Origin: Paraescarpia echinospica
Lineage: Eukaryota; Annelida; Polychaeta; Sabellida; Siboglinidae
Assembly (NCBI GenBank): GCA_020002185.1
Contig: CM034531.1
Span: forward strand, 74,176,200 to 74,240,199
Reading direction: 5' to 3'
DNA: 64,000 bases
Part shown: positions 20,501-35,100 of the stretch, piece by piece
How positions within the stretch are numbered: the stretch's first letter is position 1
Layout: the number at the start of each line of letters is the position of its first letter
Position numbers and translations under genes: made by a program
The notes under the pieces: model-generated
Seen by the model: only the letters and a program-made list of their open reading frames with translations
What the model was told of the DNA's origin: nothing
The model's database searches: none

Positions 20501-23500
20501 GTCGTATCCCTAAGGAGGAACAGGTACAGAAACTAAGAAAAACACGTTTGTGACACAGGTAGATTTGCACATTTCATGTGTGAAACTGACACACGTTTGA
20601 CAGACACCATGAATGCATAAGTGCAGACATCGTGAGTGAATCCGTTTGTTACGTGAAAACGTTGTGAGTGAATGTTGTACCTAATTACACGCAGATGTCT
20701 AGGTGAGCGTTATTGAAAACATGAAAGTAATTAGTGTGAATAATTATTGTTAATTAAATGCAGTGATTGTTAATAAATAAATTCAACTTAAATTCTTTAT
20801 TTCCAAATAAAAATAATGCATTCAACATATGTACATATTATTAAAATTAAAACAGAATTGATGTGGAATGGGAGAAAGTTGAAGTGTATTGCTTACTTAG
20901 CACTTTGTCCCAACTAAATGCCTTACTAAACAAGTGCAGATATCTCGTGTAAATCCCTGAGCGCATATGCTGTGAGAGAAAGTTTGTTCGTACTCTTACA
21001 TACACAATGTTAATGGCGATACGTACGAGAGGTAGAGAGGCGATGAAGTTGTGTATGTTAGCTTTCTTGGCGACGTCGATGACCTCGTCCATAGTCGGCG
21101 TCCTCGTGTTGTCTCCGTAGGCGATGTTGTCGTAGATGGTCGTGTTAAAGAGAACCGGCTCCTGCGAGACGAGAGCCAGCTGCGCGCGCACCCACTGGAC
21201 ATCGAGTGACCGTATGTCGACGCCGTCGATCCGCTGGCGGACATACAGGTTATCGGTAAATATTTTATAAAGTAGACGCTGCTGTGCCAGCAATGAACAC
21301 AATTCGTGTTCTTCGGTGAACCCGAGTTCACTGCGCTCATAGTCGAAAATGTGGCAGTTTTGTTATCTAGCAGGATGAGATTAGTTTCTTCCAAAAGAGT
21401 CTTTGTTTGTTATCCCACATTTTGCTGCGATCCTATTAGTGTCATTCCTGACCGCCTTAGGATTTAACAATGTTTATTCTATGATCTTGGCTAAATGGGT
21501 CATTAGTCTATTTAGATTGTAGAAGGGGGCCATTCTGGACACTTCTGCACCGATTGTGCCGCTACTTTTAGGAGAGGCCCGCAGTGTAAGATGTCCCAAT
21601 ACCGATCACCTCTATAAGCAATGTGACTTTTTAACGTACTATTGTGTTAAGCGCAGAGGGGTAACAGCTGTGCACTAAGATGGGCACATATAGTACGTAA
21701 CACGATTGACATTGGTATCTGCACCTTAAAAATGATTTGGTAGATGATGTGCTGCAGGTGCTTTCTGAAAGGAACAGTGTCCAAACAAGATAATGTAACT
21801 TGTGACACAGTTCTTTCAAACTGACAAAGCTCCAACGATGGCGTCACTGTTTACATCAAGAACAGCATTGTCATTGTCTTGTTGTATCTTCATCGATATG
21901 CCCAACTAATCTCACTCACTCACCCACCAACCCACCCACCCACCCACCCACACACTCACTCACTCACTCACTCACTCACTCACTCACTCACCCATCTACC
22001 CACCTACCCACCAACCCACTCACTCACTCACTCACTCACTCACCCTCTTACTCACTCAATCACACTCGCTGAATCACTCATATGCTCATTTTGTCAAACA
22101 CTCATCCACCAACACACTCACTCACTCACTCAGTCATTCACACAGACACCCACCCAGTCACCCATTCACCAACTCACCCACTCACTTACTCGCCCACTCA
22201 CCCATTCAACCACCCACACACCCACCCACTCACACACTCACTCACTCACTCACTCACTCACTCACTCACTCACTCACGCACACACTCACCCATCCACTCA
22301 TCCACTCACCCACTCACTCAGTCACTCACTCACTCATTCACACACTCACTCACTAAATCACACAATCACTCACATACTCAGACGCTCACTCACTCATCTA
22401 CCAAAACACTCACTCACTCACTCACTCTGACATTGACACACCCACTCACCACTCACCCTGTCACTTACTCACCCATTCACCCACTCACGCACCCACTCAC
22501 GCACCCACTCACGCACCCACCCACTGACGCACCCACTCACCCACTCACTCACTCACTCACTCACTCACTCACTCACTCACTCACTTAATCAATCAATCAC
22601 TCACTCACTCACACACCCAATCAATCAACCAATCAATTAATCAGTCAATCAGACAACCAACCAATCAATATCCCATCATCACAGTAATCTTCCGAAAATA
22701 CCTATTGTAGAAGGACTGTAGTTTTTTGCTAACCTGGCTGCCAGTTTCCAACTCACTCTACGCTGTTTGGACATGTCGGGTTTACCTTCCGCTGTTTTTG
22801 TATCTGTCCTAATTCGTGTGTCTACGTTGCAAACTGTGTTCATGATATGGCCAATATGTCTGAGTCGTTCATTTGTTCTCAGTGCCACTACTGCCAAAAT
22901 GGTGCTTTAAACCAAATCCACATTTCATGTAATTCAGTCATCTCCAGTTGCAACAGATAACTAGATTGAGAAAACTTAGCATTGCGTGAAGTAGATGCAC
23001 ATAAAAGATACTCTTCGATTCTTGTGGTATTTAAGTCACTAAAAAGTCACTGGTCGATTCTTGTGGTATTTAAGTCACTAAAAAGTCATTGGTCAGTTAG
23101 CTGTAACGGCATCTCGTCACAATGTAGGATAGATGCACGTGACATCTCTTCAAACACACCAACCAGCACAGCAATTTATAAGATGTTCATAAAGAAATCA
23201 CGACGATTCAATAATGTTTTCTGGTGCACCTTGTGAATTTCCAGCAAAATGTGGTGTTAAATGCAATATCACAGCTGAAGCGATGTCAGCTTATATATCT
23301 GGCTTACGTCTTTACTATACCACACGCAAAAAATCACAAAATTACAATTGAACAACATTGACTGTATTCTATATATTACCTGGTATTCACGAGTAGTATA
23401 CAATACTATACTATCAACATTTTGTACTGATCGTCATGCCGCACGGGGAATAGGGGCCTGCACGGGGGAAGGTTGGCCGTGCCCCAGCCTAACTATGGGC

Positions 23501-26034
23501 CTGGATCATATAAATTGCATTTTGTTGTCTCCAGCTCACATACCACGGAGCCCCTGGATGTTTCGTAGAAGTGCTCCACCAGCGACACACACGTGCTTTT
23601 TCCACATCCGCTCTGGCCAACGAGCGCCACTCGCTGGCCCGGCTTGATTGTCACCGTGAGACCACGCAATATAGAGGCGTCCGGCCGAGATGGGTAGGTG
23701 AAATCGACGTCGTCCAGTGTCACCTCACCGCGACATTCCGCCTGACAGAAGACAACAGTCATCACTTCGTTATCAGGAATCAGCAATAATTCGTTTGGGG
23801 TAAGTTTAATTATCTCTGTCTGTCTGTCCGTCTACCTGTCTGCCAGTCTTTTGTCTATTTCTGTTTCCTTTCTCTCCTCCCTCTATGATTATGTCTATCC
23901 GTCTCTGCGTGTCGATTTATTTGTATGTGTGTATGTCTGTATGTGTGTCTGTTTGTCGGTGTGTGTCTATCTCTCATACTGTAGGTAGGCGTCGTAGTCT
24001 TAAAATAAATTTAAATTCGAAATTTAACTGACTAAATTTAATATACAGTGTACATAAAAACACGACTGGAGTACTGATGTCTATGTATAAATAAGGCGAC
24101 AATGACAGCTACACAGAAGTTTTATTAAGTAACGAAATGTTGGTTGGAGAAAACCATCATTTTTAATGTGATGTTTTATCAGCGAGATGAATAGTTTTGA
24201 AGAAATGTGTTCGGTCTTATACATTCTTAACTTTTTATTGATTTGCTTTGGATTTTAATAACTTGTTTACCTTACTCAATGTTGTTTCGGAGAACAGCAC
24301 AATATTGCAAAATGTATTTTATGCGTGAACTGTAAAGATAAAAGTAAGTTCTTATATTGCGCAGCATCCAGTCCTCAGGATTGCTCAAAGCGCTTTATAC
24401 CTTACTCCCTGGCAGACCTGCTCAATCGAACACCATCACGAATTCTTTGGGAAGCATTCAGATGCGCTGCAATTACTGCACGAAGACTCTTCGTACATAA
24501 ACATCCACCTCTGTCTTTAGCCAGATACTCATACAGCTGAGAGAACTGTACCAAAGTAGAGTGAACGAACTTGCCCAATGTTCGACACCGCAGCACAGGA
24601 TTCAAACAAAGGTTCTATCGTTCGAGCGTCCGAACCTCTATCCAATGCACCACTGCGCACCACAATGCCAACTAGGAATTCATACGGGATGTCTGCAAAA
24701 CTCTAGTGTGTTGTCTACTACAGTGAAGGTCGTTTTGAAAGTTTATATCAACGATTCATTTCCCAAACTCCTCACTTTAAAAAATCAAATATTATACTAC
24801 TCATGCCAGTCCAGTAAGTGTTGCTACTGTAAAAAAAATCGCTGTAAAAATCGCAAGTAAAATGTTATGTTAGTCTGCATTTTTTCTACAACTGTATTTA
24901 CTTAATGAGAAATACTTACCAGGCATTTAGCCTCGCCAACGCCGATTTCAATGTTAGGGTTCCGGTCGAGCAAATCGAATATGTTTTTGGCTGCCACTCT
25001 TGCCTGGTGCGCATTGGGAGCGAAAGACGTTGTTCTACCGGTCACTATGCTTGCCATTACCAGCGCCAGGACAACCCTAAGGTAATTAGTGTTACAGTTA
25101 TAATAAAGCCTTGGTGGAAATGCTGGCTGTGCCAGAGATCTGCACTCATTTATGCCTATGAAGATTCACACAAACAGTAAACGTGAAAACGTAGGTTTCA
25201 CGGGAGAAACAAAGTTAAAAGGCACTTACTTATGAATCACTAATCCGACATAAATATGTAATTGTAATGCTGTTTTATAGCTCTTTTTCAACGTCCGCTG
25301 TCCATTCAATCGCCCAACATAGACAACATTTCAGAAGAATGGCCAAACTCCTTTCGGATAACATACAAGACAAGTACATAATATTATTTGGGAAATGCTA
25401 TTTATTTCATATGTGTATTGCTAAGGCGCCGAAACCGGGGGGGGGGGCTTAAGGACTGAGCCCAACAACACTTGAAGAGGGGGGCTGGAGATGCATTAGA
25501 ACCAAATATTTAGGAAAAGTTTGCGCATTTTCTGGATAAATATTTGATAGAGAGGGCTGGAGATAAAAATACCCCCCGATAATGTTTAATGCAATTACAG
25601 GTTTATCTGAGAGCCTGAAGGATGGTTTTGTTGGTGAATATCAGTGGGGGAGGGGTGCAAGTCGAGGTTTTCGAATAACCTGAAAAGCTTCAGACATTGA
25701 AAACGTCGCGGCGAAAAAAGTAAAGTTCAACAGTACCCCCCCTCCCGTCTTCCGATGTCATGTCATCAGTGGAGCCGACAGCAGAAAAGCTAAACATATA
25801 TTCAAAAGCATCTAACAACGTCTTCCGATATTATCTGTCAGGCCAAAACCTCCTGTTCAACCACTCAAAAACTATTTATATATTGTAATGCAACTTCTAA
25901 AAGCTATACTACCACTACATCATGATGTTGATGGGATGGGTGGAAAAGTATAAAACTGTAGCCTATCGGATAAAAACCGTTGAAGCGAAATGGACAGATA
26001 ACACATTGATAAAATGAAGAAAACACAGGAGGCA

Positions 26035-26118
<84 letters not shown>

Positions 26119-29100
26119 TTGTGTGTGTTTCTGTGTGTCTGTGTGTGTGTGTCTGTGTGTGTGTATTAGTCGTCATCAATGTGTGTATGTGCATGACTCT
26201 TTTTTTCATGTATAATTCATGTACATGGCTTTTACTCTTATGCTGATAACCACGGAAAGTGAAAAAGTATATTAGAACGAAGAACAATAGTCTGTTTTCA
26301 AAGACAACAAAGAACAGTTACTCCTGCACGGCCTGCGATGCTCACCTGAAGATACTCTCGAATTCGATGTCGCCCTGCGAGACGAGATGAGCGCCGTAGA
26401 AAAGTGAGACAACGAAACAGAACTGTGTGACGGACTGTGAGAAACCGTAGAAGAGTCCGGCCCTGACAGATTCCATCTGCTGCTTCCTACAAGAGGTCAG
26501 ATTACGCGTAAGCCAACAAATAACGCGTAGAGAACATTTGATATCATATTCTCGCACCTACAGTACACCAGAGTGTGCTACTGTAACTAATACAACCTTT
26601 CGCCTTTCGCTCATTCCCGACTGACCGCGTTTCGTCCCCTGCAATCTCGGGGCTTTGCTGATTGCATCAGTTTAGTGAGACGCGGCGGCCGTGTGATTAT
26701 AGTGCCGGACTATCGGGGTTCATATCCTGTCACCGACCGCCGTTTGGAAACTAACACAATTTAGTTCACGTTGCATGTGTCTTTCGGAAAATAACCTATA
26801 AGCCGGTGATCCTGTCTATCTGGTGTCTATGCCAGGCGATATAAAATATCCCACACAGAAGGAAAGCATGTAATATGTGGTAAGTCTAGAAAAGAAAAAC
26901 GCTGAAATTGAACCACTTGTATGATAGACCTAGGCTGTTTGCGGTTAAACAACATCAGATACATCTCAGTACTATCACGTTTGCAGACACATGTACTTTA
27001 CACGTTTATGACTTTAAAAGTTACATAGCTCACGAAATTGTAAAATACCATAATCCGGTTCCTACAGCGACATTACATACCTCATGAAAGTGTAGAAGAA
27101 TGAATTGAACTTCTCTTCAAACCTTGCTTCCACCGTCAGTGAAGCCACTGTGCGGATATTTGAAATCGCCTCGGACGCGATCTGCATAAACCCCGATGAG
27201 TGTGTAAACAAGGAGTAAGAACGCTTGTGAAATATACCATGGATGCCTGGATTGTGGGCTCTTAAAGTACCTACGACTAAATGATTTGTGATTATATTTT
27301 TGAAAAAACTTAGCCAAATAAAACAGTCTGTCTCTAAATCAATCCACGACTTTAGACACTGCAGAGATATTCACCAGTAAATGTTATAATTCCTAGCCAT
27401 CTCGCAAACTGGTTATTGCAATCCGGTCGCACGACTTGAAGACATCAGCGGGATCATGTATCCCAGGATGTTTAACGAAGATAATGCATAAGGGAACAAT
27501 CGTTCAAAACACGCATTGAGTCCATTAGTCGTATGTCTTTGCCCTTATTTGGTGGTCAATGGTCAAGGTGATCCGCCACCTTGGCTATACACAATCGAAT
27601 GTTGTGTATTGTTTACCATGGAACCGAAACGATGTTCTCAAGGTGACCGACCAAAGATGTGCAGCTGAAAAACAAGTGGACTGTTTTCTTCGTTTGATTG
27701 CAATCACTGATCTATATACATGAACAGAAAGCCTAATGTTAAAAGGTTTATTTGACGTGAAGCAATGCCGCCTTATTGCTTTCCCTATTGTTACGTATAA
27801 TAGTTCATTGAACAAGGGTGTGACCACACACACGGTTATACAAATGACAACTACTTGAGCCAAAATCAAAACACAGGAACAACTGGAACAGCACATGGCC
27901 ACTCATACTCTAGGCATCATCATGCAAACACCGTGAAGCATGAGAGTTAAAAACCAATTTAGAATATTGAGTTACACTATGCAGATTATATTATTACAGC
28001 ATAGTAGAACATAATAAGAGAACAATTCCAAGAAAGCTAGAAATTAGAAAACTAGAATGCAATCACTGCAAAGATGAAGAATTCAGAATCTCCAGAAAAT
28101 ACAATTCTGAACAGTGTGTCAATTGTAGTATGTGTAACATATGTGGATAGTGCAAGACCTGCAAGGCAAGCAAATATGGCAAAGACTGGAAAAAGTGCAA
28201 ATGCTTGGGTTCCATGATCGACTCTGAAACAGACATCAAAAGAAGAAAATCCCTGAGCATAGACGCCATGAACAAATTTGACAAATTCTCGAGGAATGAA
28301 AGAACATCAAAGAAGCTGAAAATCACAGTATTCAACCTATTAGTAGGAACTGTGTTTCTCTATATTTCGGAACTCTGGTCTTTAAGCAAGTCAATGGAAG
28401 GAGTGGTGGACTCGTTTCACAGAACACTTTTGAGAAGAGTGCTTCATGTCAGGTGGTCAAAGAAAATCACAAATCAGAACTTCTCAAATATCACGAAAGA
28501 AATTATCTGGAGTCAAACAATAGCACACCGACGTTTGAAAAGGTTCGGGCACTTGATCAGACTGCCAGAGGGAGCTCCAGTCAAGATATCTTTGAGAGAA
28601 GCAGAACGCAGAATGCCTAGAGGACGAATACAAACTACATGGCTCGAATTAATGAAGAAACAGCAATCAGAGATGGGTTTTATATATTCAAAAACAAAAG
28701 GGTATGCTTTCAATCGCTGTCACTGGCGTGACCTATGCTAGAGAGACAGACCCGTATGTCTGGAGGAACCCGGAAGCGGATGAAGATAGATAATAACTTC
28801 ATTTCAATATTATTTCAACAACGTTACGCGTTGCGTCCATATGCAACGCTTGCGTTTTCTCACGTATCTATGACAAACATACGCATATGTGATCACAATT
28901 CTTACTTTTACGTAATCCTCCAGATAATTTAATTTGAACCTGCCGCCATACGTGACGTCAGTATTCACGAATCAATTGTGACGCGGTCACTGCACGTAAA
29001 TCGTCTTCTCATCTGTATTACGACGGTTTTGGAAAAAAAGATGGCCGACAATGACTTTACGCAATATAATTGCTTTGCTTTACGTAATCACCTGCATTTC

Positions 29101-32100
29101 CTTCCAAAGGCCGTTGCTAGGATACCTGGCCAGGTGTCACGTAATCGCTAATGGACTCAATGGCGTTGGGAACAACAGTGACGTCATTTCTGGTTTGGTT
29201 TCTCTCTCTCGCTCAAAAAAACTTTGGTGTCCTGCTGTAGTAGCAAATCTGTCTTAAATATAACTATTTGCACATCTAGCTCAGGCATTAAATGACCAGT
29301 TGAGGTTGATATTGTGTATCTAGAATATGAGAACAAAATAGAAAAATTGTGACATGGACGGAGCATGGAAATCACGTCAGTACTTCCTTTTTTAAATTTA
29401 AAGGCGTTACATTTGATTTGCGGATGAGTCTAACGAATAAATATACTATTTAGCATTTAGCCAGAGCAAATTTTTATCAAATGGTGTGTTTGCTCCTTAT
29501 ACTGGTTTCACAAATCAGTATGCTGCAGAAAGTTCTGTAGTGTCGACTGCAGGACGTCTTTCTCAAAAACAGTTTATACATATATATATATTTATATATA
29601 TAAATCTATAAAATGTCAAATATATGTATATATATATATATATATATCATCATTATCAAAGTGATATCTTAGGCACACATCCATGATTGACAACATTTCC
29701 TTGTTTGCGACACCAACCTTGCTACCCTGTTCTGCCACACGCATGACTCTCTGGGCGCTTCCCTGCAGGTCCCGGCCGTGGGCGAATCCAGCCGCGAAGA
29801 GAAAAGGAAGAAAGAGCAGAATCACGAGGGTCAGTTTCCAGCTGGAGACAAATGCAACGACGAACGAAACGAGGATACTGGAAACCGAGAGCACGATTAG
29901 TCCCAGTTGGTTGCCTCCAACCTGTTGAACAAAACATGCCGTAATCATTAAAATAATGTACGTATTTGAGGTACTTTTGTATTGCCTGTAAATTTGCTTC
30001 ATGGACTGACACTACACCTGAATATCCCCCAAGGGACAATAAGGTATTGTCATTATCACTGACGTACCTCGATTGAGAATCCGATGCACTAACTATTACG
30101 TAACCGCGCCCAACACATTTCCAGACCTCCTGTCGACATTCGACATATTCACTATATAGCGCCTAAGCATGTTCACGTCTCACCCCATTAACTATCGTGG
30201 CATCGACGGCAAGTCGTGACGTCAGCACGCCAACTTTATTCTCGGGTAGATCGAACCAGCCAATTTCCTGTCGCAGCATCCGGGAGAAGACTAGCTTGCG
30301 CAGGCGCATTGTGAGGTTTTCTCCGACAACGCCAAACATCCAGAACTGGAACACGAATATTAGGTAATAAAAGTAATTATATATTATTCGGATAAAGAAT
30401 AGGTTGCTTCAGATATCGTTGACACTATTTATCAACGCATTGTAGCAAGAGTGTATATAAATAATTAAGAAAGTAGTTGTTCATAAATAAATTGTCGAAT
30501 TTGATTACTTAAAAAAAAATACAACTTAGCTACACACGATATGCAACATACGATATAGACTCTAAATACATATATATAATATGTGTGTGTCTTGCAACAG
30601 TAGAACACTACCTCGTAGTCAGCAGTCGACCCCATTGTCTTCGTTACCCGACTCACCTGAACGGCGAAGACGACACCCACCAAGATTGCTGCGCAGATCA
30701 CTTTGATCGATAATATCCTGGCTTCCAGCTTTTGTTCGTCCAAGTCAACTATCGCAAAATTCTGCAATGGACGCAAAGATACTATTCAGTTTCATTTGTT
30801 GTTATTCTGTAGAGCACATTGGGCTGCGTGTTTTGTTTGGACAAGCAATATTTCTTAATGTATTCTATGTAAGAAAGCAGAAACACCTGTGAAATACGTG
30901 TTTAAAATACCTAGGTTATCCATACATATTGTGATTGTTATCATCATTGAGCTGATAATATTTTGAACAATAGTGCAGTAAAAATGAAACTTGTACGAGT
31001 TCATCATTCCTATTTTATGTTTCCCATTAATTCAGTGTTGCCTGATACGTCCCACTATGCATTCTGAATCTCCGCTTCCGTCGGGACAAAAGTGATACGT
31101 GGGTATATACGCAGACCAGGTTGAACATAAAGACTTACATACAACGTGCGTGGTGGATGAGTTATTTTGGATAAATCGTGGAGTAAAATAATTTTTTTAA
31201 TGAGCGTTCCATCAAATTTAGACATAACACACAAGTAACTATTTCTACAGTTTATATTTCAATTAACCAAACCCGCTATATAATGTAGACGTATTCGTTT
31301 CATGAGTTAACAATTTGGAGCTATATATATATTTAACAAGTGTATAGGTGTAATATTTTAAGCGCCTCTGTATTCATAAACACATTACGGTTTCGTTACC
31401 GGAACCATGAAAATTAATTAATCTTGAACAATCGTGAGTTTTAGCGCATCAGAAAACATCAACAACAATAATAATAACAAACTTCTACAGCGTCCATATC
31501 CCCAGGAGACTGAGCTCGGACGCGCAACATACAAGAATTATTAGACAAAATCATGAACAGGGACGAGCAAGAGAGTCATCATTAGAGTAAGGGACCGCCA
31601 AAGGCTAGGGTGGGAAAGCGATTTCGAATAAATCAGTCTTGAGTTTTTTTTATGAAAGTTAGCTAGATTTTCAGATGATTTTAAAGTGATAAGGAGTTGA
31701 TTTCAGACTTTAATGCAGCTACAGAGAAAGCACGTTTGTGAATGTTACGTTTGGTTGGGAACTAAAAGTTATTGTGAAACAGATGATCTGAGGTTCTTGG
31801 GGATATCTGAAAATCGCAGGAGTCTCACCAAATAGGGTGGCTATTGTGTAGAAAGGACACGGTATGTAATAGTGGCTATTTTGAATTGGACTCGATACGC
31901 AACCGGAAGCCTGAAACTGTTTAAATATAGGTGCAGTGGTGGTGAGAAACGAGGGGCTTTGAGTACCACGCGTGTATAACAATTCTGTACACTTTGTACT
32001 TTTTAACAACATTGTTAATAAGTGAGTTGCAATAGTCAAGGCGGTAGATAATTAGAGCTACTGATATTCTTAGCAGTTGCAATTCGACGGAAATCACGTA

Positions 32101-35100
32101 TATGGTAGTAACACGATTTGCGTACTTGAGTACTTGACCAGTCTTGTGCTGAAAGCTAACATCACTGTCAAAGATAACACATAAATTATGAACGAGAAGT
32201 GGTGGTGATGTATCATTACCAAGCGATTTAACTGGATCGTATTTAACAACCTGGATTTGTTGTTGTTTTATGCCAACAATAATTATATCAGTTTTACATG
32301 AGTTTAGCTTCACTTTTCTCACAAGGCTACGTTTGTATGAGCTAGCAGATACGAACATCACAGGCTAATTATTCGTGAATGCATTTAACTCGGGGTCAAT
32401 CCCCAAAACACTACGCAATCACGCGAAACATTAGGCTAATTAAAGTAATTCACACCTATCACGTCGTTTTCTTCATCGTTGCATCAATACTGTAGTTCGC
32501 TTCGTCTCATTTTATATGTAATTGACATTTTAGATATAACATCGATACGATGAGGTAGACACGTGGAAATGCGTATTTCGGTGCGCCTACCTTTATCATG
32601 GCGCTGTAGACAAAAGCAAACATTGGCGGGACGCTTCCTGCCCCGAAGGCGGCAATGCAGCCGATCGTGAGGTAAGACCACTCTGCTGCATTTAACTTCA
32701 GCAGACGCACGAAGACGGATTTCGCTCCTCTGTCCTATTACGTAAAAGAAAAACGTTCCATGCAAACGAAAATCAAGTAAGTAATTGAAGTCACACATTA
32801 TTCGTTATAGTAAAGTTGTAATGTATTGCTATCAAAGAAAGTCGTAATATTATATTTTTTGATTAAGTTCAATTAATAACACACGCTTCTGATTTAACCA
32901 TAACACACACACACGCACGCACGCACGCACGTACACACATGGTAGGCATAAACTGCATGTTACCAATGAATTGTTTTGTTCGATTTTCGTTTCCGATTGT
33001 TCTTTCTCTTCAAGTGAGTCGTTCAGTTTCTTGCTAGCTTCTAATGTGGTGTCACGTGACCAAAACTCGTCCAGTACAACGTCAGCGGGGTCTAGTAACA
33101 GAAATGTATTGTACACGCGGTTAATTGTTTTTTTCTTCCGAAAGCGAACACCAGATAATGAATAAGGTCTATATATCAGATTGTCGCGTAGACAAAGGCA
33201 CCAATGAACATGTACATTTTGAAAAACACAATGATCTCTCTTTTGGAAGGTAAGATTACATTGTATTTGTTTTGTGGTGTCATCCTACACAATTTCGCAG
33301 GCTATGTGTTTCGCAGATAACAAGAATACTATAACTGGCGTGCCTGGAATATCTTGCATGGATCGTGTGGTTTAGTTTTGAAAGTAGGCTTTCAAGCCCT
33401 ATTTTCATCATAATTCATAGTTATAAAAACGGCGACATTGCTTGTGATTACAAAAAACGTGTCTTAGAATTTTAATATGCCAACGAGAAGTCTTTTTTTA
33501 AAGCGACATTTTTTGTTTCTGCTTCCGCTGTTAGGTGGAAGGCCATTTACCGGTCCTAGGAAAGCATTTCCTCCAACACTATTTACTGCAATGAATGTTG
33601 CTATAACTGCATAATAATAAAATACCATCAAATCACATTTATTTAGATATAACATATCTCTATAAACAAATTCAGGGGTGTTTACAAATTTAAACATGAA
33701 GTAAGAATACATTACGCAAGTCATTATAATATTTCAGTACATGTATCGTATGTGATAACAATAAAAAGTACCCATTTCGATAACTTATGGTGGCCATATA
33801 TAATATTAAAATGTATAAAATGCATGTATTTAAAAAGAAAAGAAGTTACGAATAAGCCTGATTAAAGTTGTCAGGTCCCTCCTAAATTTATAAAACCATG
33901 CTACATTATTTAACATTAAGCGTGTGGTATGTTGGGATTGATCACTAATAAGCTATTTTGTACAAGGCTACCCTTGCTAAACTTCCTCCTTTGATGTTGT
34001 TATTAACTTAATTATATGAAATAACATACCTAAGTCATCGCTCTTCTTCTGTTTAATTTGCTGAAATAAAACATGATAAGATAATATAAGATAATGCTTT
34101 ATTGTCTCAACTATATAGTTGAGAAATTTGTCTCGGGTGAGAACAGGCATAATTGCAATATGTACAAAAACAAAAAACATGCGATAAAAACAGCAGATAA
34201 ATAATAAATAATACATGCGTAGACATTAGTTATTCTAAAACGACAAGTGACACTGTGGCAGCAGGCATCATGAATTAAGTTGTTTAATGGACAGTGGCAC
34301 GGATGAGTGTTTGTATCTATTAAACCTGCACCGAGGAGTTCCATAACGTCTGCCAGATGGCAGGAGCTGAAATTCATTTTACAGAACATGTTTAGTATCA
34401 TAACTAATCTAGATTGACTGTCTTCTTAATGTATGTTCAAAAATGTCCTGGAGGGAGATCATGGAATATGTGGAACCTGTGATTTTCATGGCATTTCTCT
34501 TCAATCGAGAAAGCTGTGATTTTAACTGTACAGACAGATTGCCAAACCAAGCAGTAATCCCACAGCGCAGTATGCTTTCAATAATGGAGCGATAAAAAAG
34601 AACAAATATTTATATTTTTCATGGACACCGAAAGCTCTCAGTCTGCGGAGAAAGTACAACCGCTAGTGAACTTTGGAGAACACACTGTGAACATGGACAT
34701 TCCAGCTAGGTTTTATATCAAGATGGACAGGTATTTGTACTGACTGATTGGGCAACCTTGGCGAGCGTGAACGCGTGCGCATGATCATATTCAGAGTATA
34801 CTTATACAAGGCCTTTTTTCATAGTATAATTTTGTGTTTCCTGTTACATGCTCTCAAAATGTTAACATGTAGGATATATTTTATATTGATGTTAGCGTTG
34901 TGTATAAATATGTGTACCTCAGTTTGACTGGTAACCAACTCGTAATAAAGCCCCTCTCGCGCCATCAGTTCGTCGTGACTGCCGCTCTCTGTCAGACGTC
35001 CCTGGCTCAAACAGTGGATCACATCCGCCTTCCTGACGGTCGACAAGCGATGGGCAACCACGATCGTTGTACGACCTTTACTCGCCTGTTGAACACAGAT

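Noticed and set aside
21879..22588. Long open frames rich in Thr, His, Ser, Leu
   Set aside because: They are produced by the CACT/CACC tetranucleotide satellite, open in more than one frame, with no domain.
21905..22680. CRISPR-like regularly spaced array
   Set aside because: Pure short-period satellite without conserved repeats and unique spacers, in animal DNA.
25904..26287. ORFs across the GT repeat
   Set aside because: Microsatellite translation only.
29611..29717. Extension of ABCB exon 19 past SK ([14 protein letters not shown]...)
   Set aside because: Open by chance; joining SK directly to exon 20 gives the conserved GSK-IASEAI-x-x-IRTV order, and the GT at the junction is a usable donor.
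34819..34917. Read-through of exon 13 into [15 protein letters not shown]...
   Set aside because: Intronic; the GTACAC donor follows TSQTE and the family has no such hydrophobic tail.
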